A stretch of 64,000 nt of DNA from Chamaecyparis obtusa (GCA_027943335.1 BSBK01001161.1:322501-386500); one strand, 5' to 3'. Positions 9,053 through 21,901 are shown, numbered from the stretch's first letter. The notes: a model not told the origin generated them from the sequence alone. A program made the numbers and translations.

Positions 9053-12051
9053 TATTAGGCCATTTTCCTGTTAATGCAAAATTCTTTGAAAATGACCTAT
9101 TCCCTACAAAGTTTTTGTTAAGTGTCCTATCATGCCTGCAATCACACTTTTATCATGTGAAGTTAATCCCCAAGGTTTTATGATGTGCGCCCTTAGCCCT
9201 GTGCTCTTATTGTGTCACCTTACTCCAGCTCTGATCCTGTAAGCTAATTCACCAAATCCAAAGAGTTATTCAAGTTTTAGGGTCTATGGGAGACAGTCTT
9301 AGAATCTGCCAAAATGTTGAAAACCCATGTTGTTTTCAGTTTCCCTGCTACCTTTATGTGTGCATGAAAACCTTGTGTGTTTTCGATCTTGCACCTTTTC
9401 CTCTTTGTCAATGTTTCTTAAGTGCGCAGGTGCGATCGATGATGGGCCTAGGTCTTCAAAATGCTTTTGATCTACAGCGGGCATGTGATTGTAAAGAATA
9501 TTCTAGTGCCTTGTGATCATGCATTAGTCATTGATCTTGTTTGCTGCAATATTTTCTCGATGGTGGGTCCGCTGTCAGGTTTTTTGCGAAGGTGTGCATT
9601 TTTCATTGGCCGATCGATTGGTGACATGGAGTGTTATCAATGGGACCGGTTCTATTAGCGTTCAGGTGGATTAAAGTATTTTTTAATCTTGTGGCTATCA
9701 TTATACCATTGATGAAACATGCTCAACCTTTAATGCCATGATATAGCGATAGCTATTGATTCTCATGTGGAAGGCAGGTGGGTCCATTGACACATATGCA
9801 TAGTTGGTGCTATTTGATTCATCCATGTATTTGCACCGTGGCATGCTATTAGTGGGACCTAGTTCCCGAGCTTGTCAGTGGGTCCTGATCCTATCAAAGA
9901 ATCAATGATCGGTGTGTCATCTCATGAGATTTGTCAGAGCTATGCGAAGTTGCAATGGCCATCAATTTTCCTTAGCAGGCCCATCATCTGGGTTTGACAG
10001 ATTTTTAACAAGTGACAAAGATCAGTGGTTGTCGCTACACTACTGAGGAAAGATGCAAGCCTTTTAATCTCTATGCTTTAACAAGAGCCATTGATGTAGT
10101 ATGAAGGTGGTTTGTGGTGGGACCTATCTTCTTGGTGGTGATGATGTCCTCGATTCTCATTGGTCAGCGGGGTGACAAGCTAGATGTTGTCAATGGTGCC
10201 ACAATTTTCAAAGGAAGTAGAGCATCTGCAAGTCTATGAAGATCGAGTGGTTGTCATTATACCAATGAGGTGAGATGCTTGAATTTTAGCATCATGGTGT
10301 AATGATGACTATTGATTTTGTTTAAAGAAATGTAAAGCACGTGGGCTCGAGAAAAGTAAATAGATCGAACGGTCGGGACTTAATGTCGATCTTAGTTTGC
10401 ATCATGACTGCCAATTCACTACTAGCGCCAAGATATGACCGTTTGAATTCAAATTCAAATTTCTAAGGGTTTGCAATGACAAGAAGTACTAAAATTCAAT
10501 GCTTTGTAGCTGAATTTGATCTAGTTTGGTTGTGGTAGGTGTTGCGATTTGGCTCAAGGGTCCTACTGATTTGTGGCATGATGATTTTGTACCAGGCAAT
10601 GATTGTTGGTGGTGTGTCGCATGTTTGCATAACCCTTTTCTTTTCTATGTGATCATGCGACAACCCTTATTTTGCAAGGTTTTCTATCAGTTCAATCATA
10701 TACGATGAGTGTTGCAGCTCGGTGGTAGTTGCAAAGTTGATAATGAAGGTATCTGTGGTTGTGCAATTCAAATTTTTTGCCTGGGGTGCCGCACTGGTTT
10801 AAATGTAGTGGACTATTTCTTACTATAGGTGGCTAGGGTTTGGTGTGTGTTAGTGATCTCCATGTTGAGTATGTGCAAAGTTCTGGTCAATCCTGGCATT
10901 GAAGTGAGTTTTTCCTACAACAAGGAGGCAGTGATTTGTGATTGTAGTTAGCCTGTGGTTATGAAACCAATGCATTGTACATCAGATTTGATCTGATTTT
11001 CTTGGGTTTCTAAGCTTTTCTGTAATCTTTCATTCCTTGTTGTACTCGGTGGTTGCAGACTTAATTTTTTCCCTAATGATCGGTAGCTTGTTGCATCTTT
11101 GTTATTATAAAAGGATTTGCATGATCATTAGGAAGGGTTCTGAATTTGGTGAGTTCTAGTGGTTCGAATTTGAATCAGTCCAGAGGTTCTGATTTGGATT
11201 AGTTCCAAGGGGTTGTAATAGGGTTGATCACATTGTATGAAGTTGAATAGAAAGTTCTTGTAGTCTTTTGCAAGTTATTGAAGTGGTTTGATTCACTGTC
11301 CTACTTTGAATATGTACATGCCTCATCATACTTAATATAAATGTTTCAAGCTTTTGGGTCTCTCCTTGGTGTCAATATTGTGAATTTTGGATTTTTTGAT
11401 ACATTGCATAGGGTTACCTATGCATATGTTCTTGTCTTTAGTTCTTGGTCTAGGATCAGGTGAAATATACTTTAGAAGGGACATAGATTCATTTGTTTTG
11501 TCTACAGAAGGATCTTATAAGTAGTGGATGGGCTGAAATGTTTATATTTATGGCTATGAGTCTTTGACAATAGTTGGTTCATGTTCAAAATGTGTATTTG
11601 AGATTTGCCTAATGGATAATGGAATTGATCAAGGATTAGTATGTTCAGTTGAGTTCAATGCCTGATTGGTTCTGTTTTACTTTTTCTCATCTTTATATAT
11701 CAAGACCTTTCAAGTTTAAATCTACTGTTGGTTAGTAGCAGTAATACCCTTCACAAGAACATTTTATACCCCATAGCAATGGAGATTCAATGAATGATTG
11801 GTTAGCATTTAGTAGTCTCTTGCTATCATCCGCTTTGTTTAATCAAGTCCAAAGTCCTAAAGATGCCATAAGTTACTGGATTAGGTACACCCCCATAGTG
11901 TTGTAGAGCCAGAAGTGAAGAGGGTATTCTTGTCCCTATAGTTGGTCTAGTTGTCTTGCAGAGCTCTCATACTTGGAATTAACCACTCCTAACATTAGTC
12001 TCAAGGCATATTGGCAGCCCAAAGTGGTGTAAGCATTTTCAAATACCAACA
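9053..12051 (+). repeat. 3' LTR of the gypsy TR-GAG element
   Basis: About 2999 bp, the partner of 4079-7067, starting TATTAGG and ending TACCAACA. The TATA box lies at 11106-11112. It carries 17 bp around 11265-11281 that the 5' LTR lacks. Confidence 0.85.
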
Positions 12052-12815
12052 CACTCATAGGCAAAGGGAAAGAAAAATTTGTAAAGGGTGTGTGTGTGGT
12101 TTCATCCAACATGCACCCCAATTTGGCTTTAAGGGGCATTTAAAAGGTAGACTACTCAAATGAAAGGTAAATTGGAAGAAAAAGGTAGGCTGGCCTCTTG
12201 GACTTGTGGGACATGTGCCATATGTGTGCGAGCTAGACATATAAAGACAAATGTTAATGAAGTATTTAAAAATACTCATGGATTTAGTCCCACATTGGCC
12301 ATAATGGGGACTTCTCATGTGTTTAAAAGGTAAAACACTTGCAATGTAATTTGAAGAAGGAGCTAGAAGCTCTAGAGGCACATGCTCTGGAGATACATTG
12401 GGAAGTGTGCTAGTGGATAGAAAACCCAAAATTTTGCAAAGTGCTAGTGGTGACTGGGTGAAAGGTGACACATGGTAGAAGGTCATGCATTCTCATGACG
12501 AACAAGCAGTTAAGGAAAACATCAAGTGACTCAGTGGGTGATCAATCACCCAATTGCTAGATGATAGTGGTTAGAGACCAAACATCATGAGATTAGAAGA
12601 ATTGCTCAGTAATTGGTTTTTTGAATGATGATGGTTAGAGGCCAAGGACTGGGAGATTGAAAGAATGCTCAGTCACCCAATCACCACATGAACTCATGGT
12701 TTGAAGAAATATTCAGAGATTTAGAGATAACCTCATTCGCCCAAACTCTATATGCTACCAGTCAATAGGATAACATTTAGAGAACTAGAGAATTACTTAG
12801 TCGCTAGATCTACAA
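12052..12815. other. Unassigned DNA, probably old LTR sequence with diverged short repeats
   Basis: No supported gene. The word tagtcccacattgg (near 12283) followed by tttaaaagg resembles promoter parts of plant LTR elements. From about 12500, phrases such as ctcagtcacccaatc and gggagattgaaag recur in diverged form, and they continue after the solo LTR at 17150-17350. The two parts were therefore one sequence before that insertion. Confidence 0.4.
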
Positions 12816-13754
12816 TGTCATGCCCCGCAAGGGAACCAGGAAAGAGAACAAAGATTCTCTTAACAAAAGAAAACCTAAGTAAAAATTTATGAAAAATTTT
12901 GAACTTTGAAAAGAGTTATGTAATCAAAACTTAAACTTAGATTCCTCCTAGGTTCCCTTCTTATTAAATCCATGATTCATTTAAGTTCCTAATTAAACTA
13001 ACAACAAGATAAATTCTCAAGAAAATTACATCATATCATTAGAAGATTCTTTATGAAATACAAAGTACTTTCATTTCAATTTTCTTTTTTTCCTTCTTAA
13101 CACCATCTATATTCCTAAGAATCTTTTATGAACATCATAACTTTTAAATCAAATAGAATTTATGTAACTCATTTGATACATTACAAATATACTACATTTT
13201 ATTTTTCAAAAGCTTCACTTAAACAACAATAATGAAAACATACTACATAACTTGGAATTTTTCAAAATCTTTCTTTCTTTCCCAACATACATCTTAAACA
13301 TAAAGTTCACATTTCCCTTTACCCTTCTTCCTAAGTCTACCCATTCCAATTACATCATTTTGAAATACATTACTGATTACATTGCATTCAACTCCTCATA
13401 AGAGGTAACAAGATTTTTCATCATGAAATATAATCACAAGGCCTTCATTCTTCAAAACTGGTACATAAGCAAGCATGAATCTTCAAGCACTGTATCTGCA
13501 AAAGATACCTCGATAAAAATGTTTACCACCCAACCACGTGGATACCTATAAGGCCCACTCCCCCGTGCTAGGAGATAAACACCAAGGTCCACAAAGAAGG
13601 AATAGCTAGGCCAAACCTAGGGTTGGGTAATCTTTCCCAAAATAGCAAATGAAAAGAGAGTCAAAGTATAGATCTTTCCCAAAAGGTTCTAAGGCTTGGT
13701 AGAAACTCTAAGCAACAACCTAAGTGAGTTTCATCGCATAGCCCTCACCCCTTG

Positions 13755-14032
13755 GGTTGTCCTGGTACTAGCCACTCTGGGCCCCGGCCCCCAAGTAGGC
13801 ACATGCGGGATCAAATGCCTTTCGTACTGACAAGCGTCATTCGATCATACCTATGCATAGGTACCTTCTCCCACTCCCATCCATAGCCTTTACTAGTGCT
13901 AATGGCATGGGCGAGGCATATTTAATCTTTTTAATATTTTAACCCATTCCCATAAGTTTAATTAGGTTTTCACTTGTTAAATAACTCTTCAGTCGGTTAT
14001 CCTGGTTCTAGCCACTTAAGGCCCTGGCCCCG
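13755..14032 (+). repeat. Pair of conserved GC-rich boxes in solo LTR A
   Basis: Two related boxes (about 13755-13792 and 13995-14032) share tcctggt-ctagccact followed by a G/C block (gggccccggcccc or ggccctggcccc), spaced 240 bp. Both boxes and the spacing recur in copy B (about 26401-26436 and 26643-26680) although the rest of the LTR is AT-rich and diverged. Confidence 0.7.
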
Positions 14033-14541
14033 CACTGAGAGCCACTCACTAGGTGTCGTTAGGTTTTCTACCCTCAAACCACATATCGCAATCACATCAT
14101 GCACATAGTAAAAGCATATTATAAACACATTTGAGAACTACTACAAAGAATTGAAAATAATAGGATAGTTATGTATGTTTAGAGAAATTAGGTACGTTTA
14201 AGAATGCTTAAAATGTCTTGATCCTCTTAGAAGACTCTAAACCCTAAACTGCTCCTTACAAACATTCTATCTCAATAAAGGCATCTAAATGTACTGAAAA
14301 TAATCTCCACTAAACAAGGAATGAACAATCTTCAGGTTTATACAAAATTTCTTTCTGAACCTAAAACCTGGCTAATCTTGAAAATTGACTAAGTCTGATT
14401 TAATTAAAAATCTAAAATTTAAAAGTTACAACTTAACTCCTAGGAACCTGAAACCTATTCCAATGGATTCAAAGGGTACCTAATCCCTTTATACAAGTAT
14501 AACTTAAAGTATAAGAAAATAACGTAAACTTATACTTAATT

Positions 14542-14847
14542 GTTATACTTGTATAAAGCGAAACTATAATTATTGTGCTAGTTGGTCTAAAAATTTTACT
14601 TCGGTTTTAATATTAAAATTCTTCCTCCCTAACCCTAATATACACACAGCAACTAAACATGCGTAAACAATGTAGGCAGACCATATTATTTGGCGTTATA
14701 CTTGTATAAAGCGAAACTATAATTATTGTGCTAGTTGGTCTAAAAATTTTACTTCAGTTTTAATATTAAAATTCTTCCGCCCTAACCCTAATATACACAC
14801 AGCAACTAAATGCACGTAAACAATGTAGGTAGACCATATTATTCAGC
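14542..14847 (+). repeat. Tandem duplication, 153-bp unit x2
   Basis: Units 14542-14694 and 14695-14847 are nearly identical, starting gttatacttgtataaagcg. The duplication is present in copy A but not at the equivalent place in copy B. Confidence 0.88.
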
Positions 14848-15239
14848 CAAATGACAGAGATATTCATTCCTGATAAACTTCTACATCAGCCTGGCTAGCC
14901 TCACGGAATGTTTTCTTATTTATATTGAAATGACAGTGTATTATAAACGGCTGGCTTTCTATAAACGACAGAGATGGCTGGAGAAATAATATATATCCTA
15001 AAATTTAATGGCCTATTTGCATAAATGTTTTGCAACTTGTAATTTGTACAAACGAAAATAGAAAACAATCCCACAACATGAACATTGAATGGCTGGCATT
15101 GCACATTACTATATATATGTATATGACCAGCAATAATATATATAACCAGCAATGATGCAATACTGTATCAATATTCTGTAATAATACATTATTACAAAAT
15201 ACCTTAATATGTTATTACATGGTATATTAATGTATTAAC

Positions 15240-15420
15240 ATTTCGTAAAAGTAATACATAATATAATAATAATACATTAATGCACACACAGACATTCTGC
15301 AATAATGTTACACAAAATAATAAATTTAATGCACACACAAACACTCTGCAATAATATTACACAAAATAATAATATTAATGCACACACAAACATTCTGCAA
15401 TACTATCACAAGATAATAAT
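15240..15420 (+). repeat. Short tandem repeat, ~49-bp unit, about 3 copies
   Basis: The phrase attctgcaata...acacaaaataat...taatgcacacaca recurs at a 49-bp spacing (ctgca at about 15297, 15346 and 15395). Confidence 0.75.
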
Positions 15421-15899
15421 ACTACAATAATGCATATATATATTTTGCAACCATAGTACAATATACAAAAACTTTTCAAGAAATCTAGATTTTACATTCA
15501 TTCTACAAAATAAATCTACTTCTCAGGATGGATTCCAACCTGGAGTCCTGCGAAGACCAGTTGGAGAAGAAGGAAGATCAAATCCTCTCCAATGTTTCCA
15601 ACACTCCTTTGAATCCCTTTGCTTGCAATCTTCCAGCCTCTACCCGTAACAATCCAAATGCCAAACTCACAGGATAAATTTTCTACAATAATAATAATAA
15701 TCCTCTTCTCCCAACTCCTTTTACACAGGAAATATTTCCTGTAAATAGGATGGAGGAGGTGGTTGCATAGGTAATCCAACCGGTGCAACCATCTCAACTA
15801 TCCATCCATTAAAGAGATGGTTTTGAAAACTGATTCCCGAAAAGGGATAAATAAACTATAATCTAAGTCCCTAAATTTAAGGATATTAAAATAAATATT

Positions 15900-16400
15900 A
15901 TAATCTTAAAACAATTTATTAAATTATTTAACTATGGTAATAGGATAATCCTATTTACCATACCGCTAATTGATCTAATTATTTATTAATATAATAAATA
16001 ATTACATGGTAATAATTATATATAAATATATGTATGCATATGCATATGTGTGCACCCATATGCCTATGTGTACATATATTATTATTATTATAAATATTAT
16101 TACAAGCATAATATTATTATTATAAAACATATTATTATTTTTATTGCTATAGACTCTTTGTCATTATTAGTATTATAAAATAATACCATAAATAAGGTAC
16201 ATTATTATTAATGTTAAACATTAGAATAACATTATTATAAACTATATTCTTTATTCATACCTTAATCCCCATTCTAAAATATATATGTATATATTAAGTA
16301 GCCACTAACATAGGTTAGAATTTTACCACTATTATTTAAAACCCTTTTTTCTTTTTTATTAATATTTCCTTAGACATTAAAATACCATAAAATTAATCCT
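15900..16400. repeat. AT-rich, (ATT)n/(TA)n-rich segment
   Basis: Runs of attattattatt, tatatata and a gcatatgcatatgtgtgcaccc palindromic stretch. The equivalent segment of copy B is at about 24240-24560. Confidence 0.6.
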
Positions 16401-17150
16401 TATCATGGGTATTAAAACCACATGATTTAATTACACTCAAAATCGCTCCTAATGAGATACGCTACTAAATCATACCCTCAAATGAACAATAATCTACATC
16501 CATGATCTACTAACAGAATTGAACATATCACGAAGGCAAGAACTAGCTACAAGATCCATAATTCCATCAACTACAAAACCACATAAGACATTCACACAAG
16601 GGACTGACTCGACACTTCCCACCTAAGGATAAAAGGATCAAAGGTGAAGTTTCTTCCTATGGACCTGGTGATACCTCTGTAACAACAACAACAATCGAGG
16701 ATTTTGAGGGATCGCTCAGACCTGTGAAGCCAGGTGGAGACGACACCCGGTACCTGCAATCCTGCATCACCAAGAAGAGATACATATATATACATATGGA
16801 GATACAAATCAGATATATGCAAGTAGATGACCAGGATCGATACATCGTGTGGACCTCAACTAAGTGAGTAACTACGACTTCATCTTGGAGTCATGAAAAA
16901 CACATCAGACACATCCATGAAACATAAAACATCATGATAGTGGTTAGATTCAAATAATTGGGTTAGATCCATATAAAAATAGATAATTTTCTAATCTCAT
17001 AAACATGTAATTACTAACCATAAATGAGCATATTCATCATGTCATCATCCACAAAACATAAATGTAAATGTATAGTCTTGACCATAATAATAGTAAAATG
17101 TCCAAATCAGAAAAGTCTAAGTATCACCATAGGAGAGGTATTACATACAA

Positions 17151-18929
17151 ATTGCTGGTGGTGAGTGGGTGACATTCAAAGATTAAGAGAATGAGCTTAT
17201 TTTCCTATTTTGTAGATATAATCATGCTTAAAATTAAGTGGATTTGGAGACTTGGATAATAGTGTATTCACCCAATCTCCAAGTGTGACTGTAGTTAATA
17301 AATGCATTTGGAGAGCTAGAGAACAAGACATTCTCCCAATCTCTCAATCAGGTGGTTAAGGCCTAGGTTAGATAGAGCATGCAATCAGCTCATGACACTT
17401 ATCAAATTTAGTGTATGCTAGGCATAAAGTGTACAAAATAAGAGGAAAAGTGTAGATTTAAAGAGTGAAAAGAAAATTTAAATAGGTTGTATAGTCTTCT
17501 CTATAGTTTGAAAAGGAATTTTATTTTAAAATGTTAAGAGAAGCATTCACAAAGCTTTTTCACAGAACATAATGTGATAATTTTTTGGAGAGAATAGAAT
17601 CAAATCAGTTGAGGAAATGATTGTAGACATGGAAGTTAGAGAAGATCAGATTCAAGATCGACATTGGAGAGAAGTTGAAGGTATTTGGCTGGGAATTGAT
17701 AGCTATTAGTTTGTTTTGAACTAGCTTTGATTTTTCCTATATCCTTCATTTTTCTCCATTTTTGATAGGTGATAAAAAAATTTCAGTAAGTAGAGTCTTT
17801 GGCATCAGCGTTGATTTTTGTGGAATTTTGTCAATCTAGAATGTACTGATACAAAGAAAGTCTACTTGAATATATTGGAATTCCCTTGCATATTTCTATT
17901 GTCTTCTTGTCTAAATTTTGAGCTTTTATGTATTAAATCTGTAAGCATTTTTAATGCATCATTTACAAGGTATTTGTGGAATTAGTCTTTAGTTCCTTTC
18001 AAGGAAGGGGTAAATCTTAAGTGTAGTTTCTGAGAGTTCAGGGTTTCTACAAGAATTTGATGACTAAGTGTGTTTAAGAGAGGGTGATTTGCAAGGCACT
18101 TCATCTGGGTTCTAGATGTATTTTACTTAAAAGTTTTATGTAGATGTATATTTTCTTTTTGACTCTTTTCCCTAGGATAAGGCACTGGTCTATTCTCAAT
18201 TTTTAGACATTTGGTCATCACCAAAAATTTGAATGAATATTTACTTTAATGCATGTTTGAAGAGCTAAGAAGACTAAGTTTGTATCAAGGGTACAAACTA
18301 CTATTGTAATTCTTTGAAGAAGTAAATCTGATAGCTACACCCACCTGTAGCTAAGACCTCAAAGTGAAGAAGGATTTTATCCTTGTTAATTATCCTTTTC
18401 CTGCAATAATCAGGAGATTACAAATCATAGACTTCCAATTAAGCACTAAGGCTTGTGTTAGGATCCTGCAAGAAAATGACCTAACAGTTTCCATATTGTT
18501 TCTAAAAATAAAAACCTTGACTTTTCCATCTTTATAGTTTTTCATATTAGATTGAAATTCTCTTTGAAATCATTGTGTTGGGAGAGTATACCCATAAATT
18601 TTTTAGGAGAAAATAAAACAAGGTTTATTGGGAGCCCTTTGTTTTATCTTATGAGAGGTTGTAGTAGAATTTTCTTACTTTCTAGGATTTTATAATGACT
18701 AACACGTAATATGTTTTTTCTTAACATTTTGTTGTTTATACTTGCAGAAAAAAAGGTGAAGACTATTATTGCATACTATACTTAAAACTAATCAAAGTTA
18801 AATATGTTACCTAATAAATAATTGGTTAGATAAAATATGGAAAATTCATATGTAGCTATACTTATTTATTTGAAAGGATAAGATATTGTATGCTCACTAA
18901 TAAGACTACAAAGCTGAAATTTGATGATA
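17151..18929. other. Unassigned non-coding DNA between solo LTR A and Gypsy-1
   Basis: No coding frame or recognised repeat pair. The first 200 bp continue the diverged short repeats seen at 12500-12815. The rest is AT-rich and may be old LTR or leader sequence. Confidence 0.35.
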
Positions 18930-18996
18930 TGGGACAAAATAAGAGAAAATGGGGATTGAGAATGAATCCATCAATGGTCAATAAATTTGATAAAGG
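18930..18996 (-). repeat. Fragment of the Tat-B 3' LTR, left of Gypsy-1
   Basis: About 67 bp (gatatgggacaaaataagag and following) that match 47620-47690 in the same orientation. The match resumes at 37955-38011 after Gypsy-1. The two halves with their common AAAGG are the pre-insertion target of Gypsy-1. Left of 18930 the similarity to 47600 stops. Confidence 0.6.
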
Positions 18997-20597
18997 TGAT
19001 AGGGAGGTTGGGAGGACCAAGCACTAGCCCTTGGCTAGGTCCACCTAGTGACCCCTTAGTGTCTCTAATGATATAAATGACCTTTAGGATGCCTTAGAAG
19101 GTTCAATCCCCTGGTATTAAATCCCAACCAAACTACCAATTCACTCCTACCAATACAAAACATGATTCTTGGTGCTTACTCCATCCATGCACACACTGAC
19201 CCATAAAACTAGGATAAGGGCTCATTACCTCCAAATGGACATAGGAACTTCCAAAGATGTGGAGGTTTTGTAAAATTTCTTATGTGGTTCCATTTGGTTT
19301 TTTTGAACTCTTACTTCATCAATCTCACTTACGGATCTCACACTTCCTTCTTTATTTAGGGCTACAAGGGAGAGCCTGAATTAGGCATCCTTCTCTGAGA
19401 AAATAGGGTCTTTCACCTATTTTCTCCCAAAGCACCCTATAAATAAATTATAGATTCTTACAAAATTTTCCAACCTCTCATGGATTTTGGAGATTTTAGG
19501 GTTTCTCTAGGCCATACAATCCCCTAACCAAATATAGGTGATTTTGGTAGAGTTTGAGGCTTTTACTTATTGGATGAAGTGTTCTTTGTTTTTGGGTGAC
19601 CAAATGGATTGATCAAATGCTCTCCCTAAATAAAGATCTTGTTAATGATCCTATCTATGGTCTCCAACCACTAATTCACATTCTTCTAATCATCCTTGCA
19701 ACATATCTTTCTTCTTGGTTCAGTCCTTCCTAGTCCAGCTCACCATGGCTCACCTAGGGCTTGACTATAAAATTGCTTAGCATGCTTCCTAGGGCCCCTA
19801 AATGTGCATATGATACACTCATGGAGTCTACTAACTAACCCAAAAAGGTCATATAGAATGAACGGTGGGATAGTGAGTTAGATCCCCGTGTCTAGAACTC
19901 TCCTAGTATGAACCAGTGAGTAGTGCTAGAACAAAAGAATTACATTGGAATAATGGAACAAATAGAAAATAGAAACTATTTGCATAAATTGAAGGTAAAG
20001 ATAAACATTAACCACTAAAAACAACTATAAATCAAAATATAACTCATATCTTCACTCATGAATTCACTATTTACTGAATTGTATTCAAAACTAAGCAATG
20101 TGCACACTTCCTAAAATTGTTTTCCATATAGTAGAATGACCAACCTTGGGATTTGGTCCAAAGTTCACTTATATAGCCCTAAGATATGTTTAGGTAAGGT
20201 TTAGAGTCCTCTTAAGCAGATAAGGGCTTTAGGATAACTTTTCATCTAGAAACTTTTCAAAGTTGCAAAAGTTGCTAAGAAACTTTTTCAACAATTTTAG
20301 CAACTTTTCAAAACTTGCTTCCTAGAGACCTTAGGAAGGTCCTATGGAGTTATAAACCTCATCTTAACACCAAATGGATAATTCACATAATCTAACCCTT
20401 ATGACATCATCTTGACATCATCTACCTCCATTTACTTAGAAAGAGACCATACTATAGTCTCACAATGAGAACCTAGGACCTAGAGAGAATCCAAATCCCT
20501 AGTGGATTCCACAACTTGGTCAACATGACCTTAGGGAAATAAAAAAATGCCAAAGATGGCTTAAAAAAAAAGTATAAAAAGGGGTGCTTTGAAACCA
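18997..20597 (-). repeat. Gypsy-1 3' LTR
   Basis: 1601 bp, minus-strand start TGGTTTC, end CCTATCA. A TATATAAG promoter-like word lies on the minus strand near 20169-20178. It pairs with 29464-30885 plus 37775-37954. Confidence 0.9.
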
Positions 20598-20599
20598 TA

Positions 20600-20609
20600 C
20601 TCCCCCTCT
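20600..20609 (-). promoter_or_regulatory. Gypsy-1 polypurine tract
   Basis: Minus strand AGAGGGGGAG, two bases from the LTR start at 20597; it primes plus-strand DNA synthesis. Confidence 0.8.
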
Positions 20610-20856
20610 ACACAAAATACTTTCAAGGCATAGTAGAGGATAAGATAAAAGTATTGATGCCAGAATTTTTAAAGTCACCTTCTTCTACCCATGTTGCTTT
20701 AGATTCAAGTTCTCCCTTGCATTGGATGGGGTACTCCATCTATACTTTGTGCCTAGTTTTTTTCTTCACCCTTGATTCAAGTACATTCTCATCTTGAGAC
20801 TTAGGCTTTGGAGGTAAGGTCACTGAATCGATATCAAATAGTACCTCCTACATATT

Positions 20857-21901
20857 CTAAGTTATCCCGGTCAATGGTCCTTTATATTTGACTAGGTTAG
20901 CTATATTGAAGACTGAAGAAATAACTAATTCTTGCATGAGATCCACCTTATAAAAAATGGCTCCATACTTAGTCATAATTCTGAATGGGCCAACTCCCTT
21001 CATTTTCATCTTAGTAGGTATTACCTTTTGCATCCTAGCCTTATTCAGGTGTACCATGACATAGTCACCTACTACAAATTGAACATGCTTTCTTCTCTCA
21101 TCTACCTTGGATTTCAATTTTTGATTTGCCTCTATCAATGTTATTTTGACTTTTTCTTGGACCTCCTTCATGATTTGTGAGAAGTCCTCATAATGTCCAC
21201 TCCTATCATCTAAACCTCCTAGGTCTCTTATCTCATTGAAACCTCTTGGATGCATTTCACAAACCACCTCAAAAGGACTACTACCTATGGTTTGGTTCAC
21301 ACTATCATTATAAGCATACTCTACTTGAGGGAGGACTAAATCCCAAGTCTATCCATACTCCTTAGTTAGGCATCTTAGCAAGTTACCTAGTACCCTATTA
21401 ATTACTTCAGTGTGGCCATCTGTTTCAGGATGATAATCCACACCAAATGATAGGTTAGTTCCCAACCTATTCCATAGGGCCTTTGAAAAATGACCCATAA
21501 ACTTTGCATCTCTATCATAGACTATGATAAGGGGAAGTCCATGAATTCTTACCACTTCTTTGAAGAAGAGTTGAGTAGTGTGTTGTCTTTCAGGGAATGA
21601 AGTGACTCATCTTACTAAACTAGTCCACCACCATATAGATACTCTCCAACCATGTCCTTGTCTTGGGAAGCCCCACTATGAAGTCCATGCTAATGCATTC
21701 CCATGGCCTATTAGGAATGGGTAGTGTATGATAAAGTCCTACATTTTTGGGTCCTCCTCTAGCTTTCATACATATCACACATTGGTCCACATATCTCCTG
21801 ACATCCCTAGGTAACTTAGGCCAATAGTAGAACCTTTGTATCATCTCTATTGTTTTATTAATGCCAAAATGGCCACTAAGACTGCCATTATACTTTTTCA
21901 T
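20857..21901 (-). pseudogene. Gypsy-1 integrase
   Basis: Three consecutive frames. The first (21901-21620) carries the HHCC zinc domain (SGHFGINKTIEM, then YYWPKL, then CVICMKA) and the first catalytic Asp in CISMDFIVGLPKT. The second (21555-21349) has VYDRDAKFMGHF with the second Asp and the HPETDGHTEVINR block, where the third acidic residue lies. In most copies that block reads HPQTDGQTEV. The third (21300-20857) is the C-terminal DNA-binding part. It would insert cDNA into the genome. Stops between the three pieces (near 21620-21555 and 21349-21300) inactivate it. Confidence 0.9.

Larger units (their letters stand above)
4079..12051 (+). mobile_element. Non-autonomous gypsy-type LTR retrotransposon with ~3-kb LTRs (TR-GAG-like)
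   Basis: Two long direct repeats (4079-7067 and 9053-12051) flank an internal region of only about 2 kb. The left LTR is followed, after 3 nt, by a tRNA-Arg-like primer site at 7071-7087. The internal region codes for a Gag-like segment and a Ser/Asp/Glu-rich segment, with no protease, RT, RNase H or integrase. The right LTR ends CCAACA; the left one reads CCAAAA at the same place. The flanks TGCTC and CACTC could both derive by C-to-T decay from an original CGCTC. LTR divergence is visible throughout, including a 17-bp indel near 11265, so the insertion is old. Mobilisation must have been in trans, probably by a Tat/Ogre-type gypsy element, which I infer from the primer site and Gag. Confidence 0.8.
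12816..17145 (+). mobile_element. Solo LTR, family S, copy A (4.33 kb)
   Basis: It begins TGTCATGCCCC and ends GAGGTATTACA, with imperfect inverted termini, and is flanked by a perfect 5-bp TSD TACAA (12811-12815 and 17146-17150). The whole length aligns in inverted orientation with 23433-27606. There is no primer site, no polypurine tract and no coding frame, so I read it as a solo LTR left by recombination between the two LTRs of a very large element. The strand given only marks orientation relative to copy B; the direction of transcription is not clear. Confidence 0.85.

Noticed and set aside
12055..12486. 143-codon minus-strand frame with Pro/Ser/Leu-rich product
   Set aside because: Composition typical of the complement of purine-rich LTR DNA; no motif and no support from neighbours.
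14625..14780. ccctaaccctaa words suggesting telomeric repeats
   Set aside because: Only two units, part of the 153-bp duplication inside an LTR; not an array.
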